A program made the position numbers and the translations under genes. From the NCBI GenBank assembly GCA_023105745.1, contig JALGQZ010000011.1:48452698-48516697 (forward strand): 64,000 bases of DNA, written 5' to 3'. Positions within the stretch are counted from its first letter, which is position 1; every line of letters begins with the position of its first letter. Positions 1 through 11,662 of the stretch are shown piece after piece. The notes under the pieces were generated by a model that had not been told where the DNA came from, did not search any database, and worked only from the letters and a program-made list of their open reading frames with translations. This DNA is from Austropuccinia psidii (lineage: Eukaryota; Basidiomycota; Pucciniomycetes; Pucciniales; Sphaerophragmiaceae).

Positions 1-1070
1 ATCCCTCTTATTTGATTTTTTTGTTTTTACAATTTTTCATTTCACTCACCCCACTCGTGTTAAAAAAAATAAACTGGTATATTTTTCAATTTTCCACTCA
101 CAAATTCCTCACAAAAACGTTTTTTCTTTATAGATTTTTAAACCATTTTCTTTTATAATTTTCATTAAAAAAAGCAAGTCACTTTCTATTTTCTCTTAAT
201 TTTTTTAAACACCAGCATCCTCATCAGAATCATAAAACACCTCTCTGCCAACTCCACCCCTCCCAGCAACCACCCACCATCATGCCTAGAACCTCCTAAA
301 TATGTCTTTTGGAGGTTCCAGGAAAATTACCTTCAAACTTTATTCCAGGAATTTTTTTCAATTTCACTTCTTAATCGCCCCCAAACAAGCCATTCAGTTT
401 TTAATTTATTAATTATTACTTACATTTATTTTTTCAATTTTGATTTTTTTGCTTCATCAACCATTACTAACAAATCTTTTTTTTGTTTTTTTACTCCATC
501 TATCATTACTAACCATCCTATTTTTTTGATTTTTTTTTCTTCATGAATAATTACTAACCAGTCTATTTTTTTATTTTTTTTACTTCATTATCCATTACTA
601 ATCATTCGATTTTTTTGATTATTTTTTGGAATTCATAAATCACTACTAACAATCATTTTCTTTGATTTTTTTTACTTCATTAATCACTTCTAACAATTTT
701 CTTTTTCATTATCTTGATGAATGATGATAATCATCATTTTTTTGATTTTTTTTAAATTCCTTGATGATAATTACTAATCTTTTGTGAATTTTTTCTTCAT
801 TTCTTCATGATAATCATCAATCATGCTGAGTATTTTTTTTATTTTCTGATGATAATGACTGATTATTCTTTTATTTGTTTATTATTTTTATTACTTCATT
901 ATAATTACTGATAATTGTGTTTTTTTATATTTTTGATAAGATATTATGACTCCCATTACTTTAACTACCCTTTATTTAGGTTTTTAACTCTTTTGATTAT
1001 TTGTTAATATAGCAGTGGATCATTTATAAGGGTTTATTTTGAAATGTAATTACATTTCACTCCCATTCCC
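1..1070. repeat. AT-rich flank with T-rich degenerate tandem repeat
   Basis: No gene is recognisable here. From about 400 to 930 the sequence cycles through a degenerate unit of roughly 55-60 bp built as a CATTACTAAC-like block, a long T run with TTTTTGATTTTTTT, and ACTTCAT. Units differ by many substitutions and small indels, so the array is old. The ends of the array are approximate. Confidence 0.5.
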
Positions 1071-1426
1071 TTGTCATTTAAATTCAAAAAGACCCTCCTT
1101 CACTCTCTCTCTTTCTCAAATCATTCTGATAATGTCATGGTTAAGACCAAACTGGATTCCATACCTCACCAGAATGATTTGAAATATGATGAACCTCTTA
1201 TTACTCCTCTTGCTTTCATTGTTAGGACTAAACCAAATTTAGAACATCATGAGGCTAATAATACCACAACAAATCATTAAAGAAAGCTCACCCAAAGCCA
1301 AAGACAACATATCCATAATTCAAAACATATCATGTCTCAACTTTGCCATTCCAACAGATCATATAAGAAAGTCTCAACCATCTCAATTGAAAAGACAGAA
1401 GCCAATGTGCATCACTAAACACTCTA
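1071..1426 (+). pseudogene. possible decayed coding sequence, left of solo LTR
   Basis: This stretch is less AT-rich than its surroundings and holds two short overlapping open frames in different phases, so any gene here is frameshifted. It is interrupted at 1427 by a solo LTR whose 5-bp target duplication resumes at 3093. The left and right pieces were therefore contiguous before that insertion. No family was recognised and the coding nature is uncertain. Confidence 0.25.
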
Positions 1427-3092
1427 TGTGAGTCCTGAACTATATTTTACATATCCAAATAAGCCACAATTAATATCAAAACATGTTATGAGCTATGCAT
1501 AACCCATGAGTCATGTACATATCCAAAATTTATCATTCTTTATTCAAGAGAAGATGGATAACTTTTTTGTGAGTAAGTAAATACATGGATTTAAGACTTG
1601 ATTTGGATTCTACACAAAAATTCACTTAGAGTAGCTCTATATAGTGAATGAGCTGAAATTAACTATATGAGGTGGTAATATGTAAAATACTTGAATACCA
1701 CATCATCAATACCACATAAAATAATTGTGAAAATTTTTGTTTGTCTGAATTTCACACCAAAATGATGGGAATGTGAGAAACTCCATGTTACATATAAACT
1801 AAGATTAGTGTTATTCATGTTTTTGGAACTCAAAATTTCTGTACTATTACACACAGTTTTGGTACACCCATAATGGATATCAGTCTTTAAGCCTGAATTA
1901 CTAATTTTGATGTGAAAATAGCTGAGGGGGACAAAAGACATCAAAGAGAGCCAGGGTACCCAACTTCTGAGGCCTCTGAGGCATGGATAGCTCTAAAGAT
2001 TGGATCAATTGCTCGTAATGGCCCAATTAGTACACTAAGATCTTTTGGGAACTTGGTTACCAAGCAAAAGTCCCATTAAATATCAAGAAAATAACAAATA
2101 AGCTGCTATTTTGATATGACAAGGAGGTAATGAGCTACTCTGACGCATGTAATCATGTCAATTATTGATTATTTTCAATTGATAAACCTTAAAATAGTAA
2201 TTAAAAACCTTTTTGGATTAGTATCCATGCATTTACCTCATGGAAACCAGCTAAAGCTGTGCTATTTGCAATTCTATGTAAAAATAACGTAAAAACTTTA
2301 AAAATCTATTCAAAATACAATTATTAATGGTTCTTTCTGAAAATTTCAGTACCAATAGAGAAAGGAATAATCCATATAAGAACAAAAAAGAATTATGACT
2401 TCATAATTCAAATTCAAAGTTTCACTTACAGTTGATTTTTGATAATTCCATGTGAAACACTGAATTTTCAAAAATTGATAGAAAATAAAATCTGTGATTG
2501 AATTTCCAATCATATTGATAACTTTGAAAGTTTGATTATTATCTTGAGATAAAGGAATATATGAAATTTTTAATTAAGTAATTATGATAATATTACATGA
2601 CAACAGGTGATGTAGCCAATAATTGAAAGAGGATTGATGGTTTCTCACTCATATATTGTTGTATTACTGTTTTAATACCATTTTGATCCTTTAAGTTAAC
2701 AATTAATACGTTAAATCACTCTACCAATTCTTTAAAATGTATTACTTGAGTATAATATTAGTGAGTTTTTGTACTTAATTTCTAAAGTTTTTCTCTAGTA
2801 ATAGTTTTCTTCAAGAACTATCTTTATAATTATTCTTTCAAAAGATGATTATAAATTAACATAATCTATATTATCTTAATAAAGAGTTTCTATTATCAAT
2901 ACTTCGTGTAATTGATTCTAGTAGACAATTATCACTTAGTTTTATAATCACTAGTAGAGTATAACAAGTAAAAGAAATAAATGATTATTGAATTGTGGCT
3001 ATAATAGATTTATTTATTATATTTAGTAAGGACATGCACAGTAAAGCTGATTAATAGTAATATTACCAACAGTTTCATAGACACATCTTACC
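1427..3092 (-). mobile_element. solo LTR 1 (minus orientation), TSD CTCTA
   Basis: The sequence begins TGTGAGTCCTGAACTATATTTTAC and ends near CACATCTTACC, which is the reverse complement of the termini of the LTRs at 19792-21715 and 61699-63604 (TGTAAGAT...GGCTCACA). Direct 5-bp repeats CTCTA flank it at 1422-1426 and 3093-3097. No internal retrotransposon region is present, so this is a solo LTR from LTR-LTR recombination. At 1666 bp it is about 250 bp shorter than its relatives, implying internal deletions, and its terminal base is C rather than the expected A. Confidence 0.85.
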
Positions 3093-3397
3093 CTCTACCC
3101 CATCCTTATGTAATCATTGGTAAAACCAAGAAGCCTTTTTTACCAGTTGTCTTTTCTGAAAACATCCCAATTGATAATTGTTCTGGAAGCTCTCATATCT
3201 TAAAAAACATTCTCATTACTTTAATGAGGTTATGCCAAAATTAGAAAGAAATTAAACAAATAAAAATGTCCTAGGTGGAGTTATGAAAGGTATTAGTTTT
3301 TTTTCCTTGTTCTGATTCTACCAAATCTTCAGGTGTCTTTTTACATTTTTTATTTTGAGATTTACTATTTCATTTAAAGAATTATATGTGTTCACTC

Positions 3398-3941
3398 CCA
3401 AAAGCCCAGTCTTACACCTCATGAAATTGAAACAGATAATAATCAATGGTCAACGCTTGAGCAATATGGAGATCTCATTCATTCTGAAATCTGTCATTTT
3501 TCTAAATTAGCAGCAAAAGAAAATCAAAATATAATGGAAGCTTAAAAATTACCGAATTTCAATCAACTCAAATGGACTTTTGCCATTACCAAACAAGATT
3601 TCAAATCTTTTACCAATTTAATTGTCAAAAAATAATGGAAGCTGCAAAATTACTGAATTTCAATCAAATTGAATGGACTTTTTCCAATACAAAAGAAGAA
3701 TCCAAATCTTTCACCACTTTAATTATCACTCAAGATGGATCTTTCAACAAGCCACATAAAGCTGTAAATTATCTCAATGCCTTTATTTATGGTATATTTT
3801 CTTTTGTGTCCAAAAATATTTTCATCCACTTCCAACTGTATAAACCCCAACTAGACATGGCTTGCACTGCCCTGAATTTAAAATGGGCATCAATTATCCA
3901 AAAAAAAACCTGGAATCATGGAAATTCTTTGGAAGACATTT
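3398..3941 (+). pseudogene. decayed unknown gene fragment with internal duplication
   Basis: A reading frame starting before 3400 (…HEIETDNNQWSTLEQYGD…) runs to a stop at about 3543. A second frame from about 3632 continues to the edge of the Gypsy LTR at 3942. The frames are related by an internal tandem duplication with a 101-bp period. The second part encodes a hydrophobic, lysine-rich segment with no motif I recognise. The 3' end is probably lost at the retrotransposon boundary. It could be a fragment of a host or transposon gene. Confidence 0.4.
3531..3735 (+). repeat. diverged two-unit tandem duplication, period 101 bp
   Basis: Unit 1 (3531-3631) and unit 2 (3632 to about 3735) both begin ATAATGGAAGC and align along their whole length at roughly 80 percent identity by eye. 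A period of 101 is not a multiple of three, so the duplication shifts the frame of the surrounding decayed gene. Confidence 0.75.
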
Positions 3942-6431
3942 TTTAAGGTTTGACAATGAAGCAATAAGTAAAAATTACTAATATTTTACTTATTGTACTC
4001 TGAATTTCCTTATTAAATTTAAATAATAAGATGAAAGATCATTATAATAATAAGGAATTATTATAATTATGGTGTAAAATATTTATATTATATATTAAAA
4101 ATATTTATATAATAAAATAAATATATTAATATATTTATTGCATTTTATTATTGTTACAAACAATTCATGAAGGTTTAAAAGGATTTTGAATGATAAAAAA
4201 CAATTATAGAAATAATATTACTAATATTAAATTTATGAATTGATATGATCACTATTTGTATCAATTTAATAATTATTAAAAACATAATAATAGGTCACAC
4301 CATAGTCAGATTTTCTCACAGGAATTAATATCTTAAGCGTGTTTAGGATTACTAAGTAAGGGAATTAGATTATAAATATTTCTTTTCCTTTGAAACAAAA
4401 CACCAGAAAAATTATCTTCAACTTTATCTTTACCAAAAATGCAGTGAAATTTTACCAATAAGATGTAATGTTTAACTGTGAAACAAAAGGTAAAAATTAC
4501 TAATATTTTAATTATTTAACTCTGAATGCAATTATGAAATTTGAAGAATAAGATAGAAGTTAGTTATAATAATGAATAATTATTATAATTATTTCATGAG
4601 ATATCTATATTATTAAATTAATATAATAATATAGATTGTATATTAAAAAGATTAATATAATAAAATAGATATATTAATATATGATAATTAATATATTTAT
4701 GGCACTTCATTATTGTTACAAACAAATAATAAAGGAATAAAAAATGGTTCTTTAATAATAAAGAACAATTATAACAATAATATTACTCATATCATAGTGA
4801 TTAATGAATATAAGTACTATTTATATTAATTTAAGAATTATTAAAAGGATAATAATAGAGAGAAATTATTACGACAATGGAAAACAACCTATTTTGAACA
4901 CTTAATATAATAATTTTGAATATCTTTATCCAAGAAAATATAAATACAACATTTTTGAATGGTATTCACAATAAAAATTAAAAGAAATCACAAAGATTCT
5001 TGTTTTGACATGGAATTAGAGATTTTTAGAGAAATTTAACAAAAAAAATAAAAATTGATTTAATCATGTCAAAATTGATTATGATAATAAATTTGAACCA
5101 GATTATTTGAGCATATGACAGTTTTATATAAAAAAGAAGAAAGCTTTCACCTTTGGCTTAATAATTTAGTGTTTTTTGTTGCATCTGAGGGGGAAATATA
5201 GTAAAAAGAGCTCCATTTCTAGTAAGCCCTTCCCTCCTAGAGTCCAGAAGGCTTCTAGTAGACATTTACCAATAGTATCCACTGTAATTGATCATTATTT
5301 TAAGTTTTAGCAATGATCAAATCATAATTAAACCATCTTATCTCATTATTACAGCATTATTTAGAGTTATCACTATAGCTCTAAGTTTTATGACATCATA
5401 GGCTTGCAAGAAGAACAAAATTTGTGGACCTCATTAGTATTAATCATAATTTAATATCATTCACCAGCTTTATCACTTATATGACTGTTAAACTTAAAAT
5501 AAGATTACAGTGAATGATCATAAATAATTAATTTTAAGATTCAACTTTGATTGTGGATACCTTCTAAGCTATATACACTACAGCCAATCAGGTAGTGAAT
5601 TCTGATAGATTAACATGACAGAATTAAACTACCAAGAGCATTCAATTACATCATCAAAATCTATTTTTTATGATTTTACTTGTAACTCATCTTTTCTGTT
5701 GAAATTCACTATTTTGAACTTCAAACCATGATTTCAAAGGGTTTTACCTTTAATATAATGATAGGAAATACATAATTCTTCATGTATGAAGTAGTAGAGC
5801 TTTAATATCCACTCTATTTTAATTTTGGACCACTTTAACAACAAAGTGGTCATTAGCTATAGCAATTTTATTCAATAAACCCTTACAAGTTATAACCTTG
5901 TTTATAAATTTTAAAATAAAGTTTCTATCTGTATTAATACAGTAATTACGTGGTAGTTCTCTTTGGCTTAACTCTCTATCATGTGTATTCCAAGAGATAT
6001 GAGCTAAAAACCATGAATGTATGCACTGATCATAAAAGTGCATATATTCAGGTTATTTCCTTAAATATTGACTTTACATATATGACATAAAAATGTTATG
6101 TGTGTAGTTCTTCATGGGTAATCCAATGGAGCATTTTATTACACATGTTGCTTCATTGATTTCTAAGATAAATAATAGTCTGTGTCTCTTCTATGGTATT
6201 CTTCCTTATTACTCATTAATTATTAACTTTACATATATGCCACAAAAACAATATATGTGTATTGTATCATGAGGAATATCATGTTTTAATTTATTTCAAA
6301 TGTTTTCTCATTAGATTCTGATTTGATTAAGAATTTATGCCTATTTATGGCATTTTAACTTGTTTTAGATAATGATTGTAATGTTTTATTGTGACCTTTT
6401 TGGATATGTGGTCATATCTCAAAGGCTCACG
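3942..6431 (-). repeat. 3' LTR of the Gypsy element, with an extra partial copy
   Basis: Positions 4464-6431 align end to end with the other LTR (35311-37275): both begin TGTAA..TTTRACTRTGAAAC and end CAAAGGCTCAC. In front, 3942 to about 4295 repeats the first 350 bp of the LTR again (GGTTTGACAATGAAGC…), followed by about 170 bp of unrelated sequence. The extra piece is either a truncated older LTR or a rearrangement within this LTR. The near-match of the flanking CATTT to CATTG at the other end favours 3942 as the true element boundary. Confidence 0.7.
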
Positions 6432-7593
6432 TTCCCTACCACCAAAAAAGATTGTACCACAATCTGATATAGTTAATGAGAGTATCATCTACTGTCCTAC
6501 CTCTTCATTAGACTTTCTTACTCTTGAAGCTCAATAATGCTTAAATTTTCTATTCTCTAGGCCTTCTTTCATTTCTGACCCTTCTTAGTAGTTTATCAGC
6601 ATCAGTCATATCTTTCTCAAGTAGCCATTCATCTTCTTGAATTGGGCTTCTATATCTCACAGGGTATTTTCTTTCTTCTTTTTTTCTAGTCCTCCTTTCT
6701 GCAAGGGCTTTTACAATTTTCCTTTCTTCTCCTTCTTCTAGAGGGGGAATATCAAGTTTTGGTTTATTTCTTAGGGGAAATAAATCTTTGTCACTTTAGC
6801 TGTAAGGTTTTATCAGGCTTACATGTAAAATGGTTTGTTTATTCATTAATTCACTTGTGAGTTCTAGTTGCACATCATTGGGTCCATGTAGTTCTTTTAT
6901 CATGAATAGTCCTGCAAACAAATCTTTCAATTTCTTTGGGCATTTCATATTATTAAAATTTAGACTTGATACTAAGACCAAGTCTCCTACTCTTAAGTTA
7001 GGTGGCTTATGACTTTTATCACATCTTTATTTTGCATACTTGAAAGAATCTTGCATACATCTGTTTTCATGATGTCTTGCCTTGTCAAGAATCATTTTGA
7101 AACTGCTTTCTGTTGGATGTATATCAACTAACTCTTTTTTAAGAGTGTCATATGGAAGTCTTGGATTCCATCCTTTTTCCAAAATTTCTGGTGTTTTACC
7201 AGTGGAATATTGAATTCATGTTTTCTATGCCAGCTCAAGAGCTGGTATTAAGCTACACCAATCATTGGTAAAGCCATCATAGTCCTTCAATTTTAGGCAA
7301 TAAGAAAGGGATCTTCTTATCATGTCTTCTAAGGTGTGTATCATTCTTTCTGCTAGACCATCTTTTTGAGGGTGGTAGGCTGTGGAGAATGATAAATTTG
7401 TTCCAAACAATTTATGGAGGTTTTTCCATGATGATGAGGTGAATTTTGGGTCTCTGTCACTTATGATATTTTGGAATAGTCCTATATGGCTAATAGCTTT
7501 ATTCCATATCATGATGGCTGTGTCCATAGCTGTGTCATATTTGTGAAATGGTAAGAACATTTGAGATTTTCTGTACCTGTCAAGCAATACTAG
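6432..7593 (-). pseudogene. Gypsy pol 3' end: integrase core (C-terminal part) and chromodomain-like tail
   Basis: The minus-strand frame 7596-7225 carries integrase catalytic-core sequence, including the second catalytic Asp region (IISDRDPKFTS) and the AYHPQKDGLAERM segment with the expected Glu. Further on, 6981-6796 encodes the conserved post-integrase strand FNNMKCPKKLKD. About 6700-6560 encodes a chromodomain-like stretch (YRSPIQEDEWL) typical of chromoviral integrases. Frames are broken between these segments. The upstream part of the core lies beyond the inserted transposon, starting at 29894. Confidence 0.85.
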
Positions 7594-7772
7594 CACCAGG
7601 GCAAATCTTGCGTCAATCGTTGGCGATTGACTTCATGTCGCACCGCTGTCAGTATAAAATCTTGCTTCAGTCGCGTTAGTGTCACTTTATAGTCACTGGA
7701 TTTAGTGGGTCACGTCACGTCAGCGTCAAGACAACGTCAATCGTCACATGTGTCACATGAGAATGTCACTCA
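7594..7772 (+). repeat. copy 1 left TIR and GTCA-rich subterminal region
   Basis: The first 46 bp match the reverse complement of 29845-29890 at 42 of 46 positions. They contain an internal hairpin with 8-bp arms GTCAATCG and CGATTGAC around 4 bases. From there to 7772 GTCA occurs about ten more times. Clustered subterminal short repeats are the usual transposase-binding arrangement in CACTA elements. A TATAAAA lies at 7653-7659. Compared with the intact copy, the first 46 bp differ at four positions, all CpG to TpG or CpA. Confidence 0.85.
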
Positions 7773-7989
7773 AAGCCCAAACCTATTTCAACACTATTCA
7801 CAATGTTTGGGTAATTTCACCTCATTGGCTTCCGCATCCCCACCTAATCCGCCCCGATGCTTCGCATGCTTACAAGCCCGCACCACCCTCCAGATGAGAC
7901 TCCGGCACTGCCCCCCCATCTTGGTCCTCACCACTCCTTACGCTTTCACACCCCCGCCCATACCATCTTTATGCTCACGTGGTGCACTC

Positions 7990-8335
7990 CCGACATCACT
8001 TATCCTTACACTCGCTCAAGTGCCCTCCCGATATGCTCCCGACACTGCTTACAATCATTACGCTCGCGGAGTGCACTCCCGACATGCTCCCGACACCAAT
8101 TATCCTTACGCTTGTATAGTGCCCTCCCGACATGCTCCCAACACTGCTTATCCTTACGCTTGTGTAGTGCCCTCCCGACATGCTCCCGACACTGCTTATC
8201 CTTATGCTTGTGTAGTGCCCTCCCGACACTCCTTACCATCCTTACGCTTGTGTGGTGCCCTCCCAACACCACTTATCCTTACGCTTGTGTGGTGCCCTCC
8301 CAACACAACTTATCCTTACGCTTCCGTACTACATC
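7990..8335 (+). repeat. minisatellite MS1, copy 1
   Basis: This is a tandem array of roughly 50-bp units containing ATCCTTACGCTTGTGTAGTG, then CCCTCCCGACATGCTCCCGACACTGCTT. It remains open in several frames on both strands only because the unit length and low stop content allow it, and there is no sign of a real protein. The last unit runs directly into palindrome P1. The equivalent array in copy 2 is longer and has a composite unit. Confidence 0.85.
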
Positions 8336-8340
8336 CATAG

Positions 8341-8364
8341 TGTACGGTGGCTTGTGGGCGTACA
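8341..8364. repeat. palindrome P1, copy 1 (degenerate)
   Basis: TGTACGGTGG at the left and GGGCGTACA at the right form arms of 6-7 bp with a mismatched centre. It is the least perfect member of the palindrome family and lies immediately after MS1, upstream of gene A. Copy 2 has the equivalent at 40521-40551. Confidence 0.65.
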
Positions 8365-8615
8365 CAATGAAGGCAATCGCCGAAATATGCTGAGTGGCCT
8401 TCTCTGCCAACAGGACCTAAGGGGAAATTGGTCAGTATATTCACAATGTTGTGGTTAGGGTTTAATTCATGAGACTCACAAATTAAAACCTAATAAGTGG
8501 ACTATTTAAGACAAGAGCATTGTGTCTCCTGTTTTGCCGACAAAACTATTTTATTTCATATCATTCAAATGGAACACTTTGCTTAGTCCTTACCTCATGA
8601 GCGTTGAATAGTTCA

Positions 8616-8757
8616 AAAGTTGACTTTAGTAGGTTTCTCACTAGTCAACTTTATTCAATGTCTCACAGGGAAGTGATTTCATTTTCATGATATGAAATAA
8701 TTTGCAAAACATCGCCTCCTTAAATTTCCTGACAAATCGCATTTTGCAAATGCGATT
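8616..8757. promoter_or_regulatory. two inverted repeats upstream of gene A, copy 1
   Basis: At 8616-8652, AAAGTTGACT and AGTCAACTTT form 10-bp arms around 17 bases. At 8735-8757, AATCGCATT and AATGCGATT form arms around TTGCA. Both are conserved in copy 2 (for example 40918-40940) and lie within 260 bp of the gene A start codon. They may be protein-binding or RNA-leader elements; nothing further can be read. Confidence 0.5.
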
Positions 8758-8866
8758 ATTTTACTTGCACCTTTTTTCTTGAATTTGGATCTTTTTATTC
8801 AAAAATTTTCAAACAAGTTATCAATCAACTCGTCACCATCTATTTGCTTAATAAACTACCTCCGCT

Positions 8867-11084
8867 ATGGCCCAAACCCCAGGAAACTCAACTGAATTCA
8901 ATGAAAAACCAACTTCAGCCCCAGAGAGTGGAAGTGAAATCTCTGATATCGCCAGCAGTCGTGAATTAGGCATTGAAGTAGAGAGCCAGTCACATGAAGA
9001 TAATCAAGATCCCCCAGTTCTTCCAGAATTTGAGTATGCATCCATCTTGAATATATCTAATCTCCCAAAACCTGATATTGTGTCATAGCCTTTATTTCAG
9101 GTCAGCCTCCAAGCTCTCAGAAACCAAATTTTAAAAGTTATGAGAAGGAAAAGACTGTTGAACCTTGTGCACCGACAGAAGATGATGGGAAATATGATGT
9201 AATTTTCAGTGGGGAGGTGGAAATTATATCCAAGGAACAATTTGTCTCCAACATTGCTCAAACAATCCCAAGGCTCGAAAAAATCCAAAATGATAGTAAA
9301 ATTCCTGATTATGTGCGTCAAAAGATTGCTGAAGCCATGAGCCTGCTCAAAATGGATTTGAACCGTAAGTCCATTACTAATTCAAAACAAAGTTGATAAA
9401 AATAGCTTCTTACAATATATGGGCAGGTGTGGAGGTGGGAGAATCTCTACCTGAAGGATCTCAAGTCGTAATTGGATTTCCAGGCAAAGGATTAGGAAAA
9501 AGACCAAATATACATGCGACCAAAAAAACAAACAAAAAACGCCGTACCTTTGAAGCCGCAAACGATTCTCGCGATCAAGGTCATGAAATTATCAATGTTG
9601 AAGGGGACCATATTGATAATCGACCTCCGCATACTGAACCCCCCCAATACTCAATGAAACAATCCATGATGAAGCTCCACATACTGAAAGCCCCCCGATA
9701 CCCAATGAAACAATGCATGATGCAACCCCTCCCGCCTCTCCTCGGAATATTCAAGCCTTTCAAGAAAGGGAAACAATTAAACATGATACAATGGGACGAG
9801 ATATGACTGATATAGTTCCTGACCCTGAGCCCGAAGTGTCATTGTCTGCTAATTTTCAAGGAATATTTTTATACCACATGGAAGAGTTTGAAGGCGTTTT
9901 GAATTATCATTCCAATATTACTCAACAATCATGGAAAAGGGGGCTTGATAATATCAATAGTATTTACAAAAATTGATGGGACAATTTACCAACAAAAGAT
10001 GCTCATACATTCCTGCCTGTTGGTATTAAGGTGATCAGTAACCGAGAGCTTAAAATGTCGGCCTGGCTGGAGGACCTTGAGATGGCAGGTGAGTTTTATC
10101 TTTGTGCATGATACTTGATTATTGGCTGTTGACTGGTGATATAAATTGCAATATACAGGGTTAGATTTTTTTAAGCCAACCAAAATAGAAGCGTTTTTTG
10201 ATCACAACATTTGGAATCTCAAATTGATGAAGGAATCAGCTAAACCTCCAGAGAATCTCCCAAAATCTGAACACTCCTTCTTCAAAATGGTTCAGAGCCT
10301 TCTTTACCCTGCCAATCCAGTTAAACATTTTTGGGCAAATGTTATGTTTTAATCCATTAGTTTAGTCTCATACAATGTGGTTGCACCAACATCAAATTCG
10401 ACCGATCCTCTTGGACTCGAACGGGGAGCAGTTGAATACCTTGCCTCCTGCTTGAGTAAATCAAAGCAACGTGCAACCCAACTCAGCATTGAAGGTGGCG
10501 GGGCTGACAATGAGATATCCACAAAGCCGCACAAGAACCTGGAGGATCTAATGGATACAGTTATCCATTTGATGATTGCGTACAACATGGTACGTGCACA
10601 TACAAAGGTCGAAGTTAATGGAATCAAAGGCAAACTCACAAACTCAAAAAAAAATGAGGCCATCAAAGATCTTTTGGCATGTCACAAGAATCTCGGAATA
10701 AATCGAGTTTGCTATGGTATATTAGCGGCATTCTGTGCGGCGGGGGTTTGTGGTTTGATGGTATGCTCAGATGACTGGAGAACAAGCTCAGTTAGAGGGG
10801 CTTTATCACTAATTGACATTTCCACAAAACTTTCAGAGGGTAAAAATCTAGTGGAGCCAGTGTGTCTACGTACTAATAAGTATATATGTAATTTACTGAA
10901 TAAAAGTTTCTTCTCATCAGAGTCTTTTAACCGCACTGTACCTCTTAGATCTGAATTTGCATGATGCTTAGTATTAGACTTTGGTGATGCCTGGGTGGCG
11001 AAACACGGTCTTGGTTCAAGTGATGAGGTCACCTTGACGGTACCCAGGTCTGCTAAGCTTACAGCCAGGATTGACCCATTTTAG
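8867..11084 (+). pseudogene. gene A, copy 1: disrupted
   Basis: This is collinear with the four-exon gene at 41049-43290. The donor of intron 1 is TTGAGT instead of GTGAGT. One base is lost in the run of C near 9643, shifting the frame. Stops appear at about 9974 (KN*WDN), about 10350 and 10963. Coding sequence just after about 10375 lacks 18 bp present in the intact copy. The product family is not recognised. Confidence 0.8.
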
Positions 11085-11662
11085 ATTAGCTTTGTACTAG
11101 ATAGATTGTAATTGAATTTTGCAAAGTTATTTATGAATTTAATAATCATGACTTCCTATCCTACTACTGCCCGGATGCCACAATCTGAATACCAATAGTA
11201 ATTGTATGGCAGCATGCCTCCGTACATCATTGAAAAGACTCCGACAAGACACAAGCTGAGTCAGGCAGTTGTGCGCGCGAGTAGCACATGCGGGGGCATT
11301 GCAGGAGGTCGCGTTTATCACTTCCCGCCAGCCCATAATAGGCCAAATGTTCCTGTGTCTTTCAAGAGGACTAGGATAACTAGGGATCCGCAGAAGGATG
11401 CATATTTCATTTGCGTGTGCTTGCGATATTCCAAATGGTTGGATTGGAAAGTGATTGCATGGGAACATCAATATGTCAAATTGCATAATGCACTATCCAC
11501 TGCAATTTTCAGGTTCAGGTATTTGAGATCGCGAATTCGCGAAGGTCAGGTGTGATCTTCCTTTTTAGCCGCAATTAAAAAAGATTCATCAACCGCAATT
11601 CAATTTAGGTGATATTAATAAATCAGTAATCATTTGGTTTCATTTCATTTTCTGCTGAAAGC
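11085..11662 (+). other. A-B spacer, copy 1, with palindrome P2
   Basis: The spacer holds palindrome P2 at 11203-11226 (TGTATGGCAGC…CTCCGTACA), imperfect here because two CpG positions in its left arm became TG and CA. Downstream, an 85-100 codon frame on the plus strand (about 11270-11555) is open in both copies. I cannot tell a small gene or unrecognised exon from chance. Confidence 0.5.

Noticed and set aside
7705..8458. Several overlapping open frames up to 211 codons on both strands across MS1
   Set aside because: They follow the minisatellite unit in multiple phases and strands, change length with unit number and show no conserved non-repeat sequence. The same applies to the frames in 40017-40633 and in MS2.
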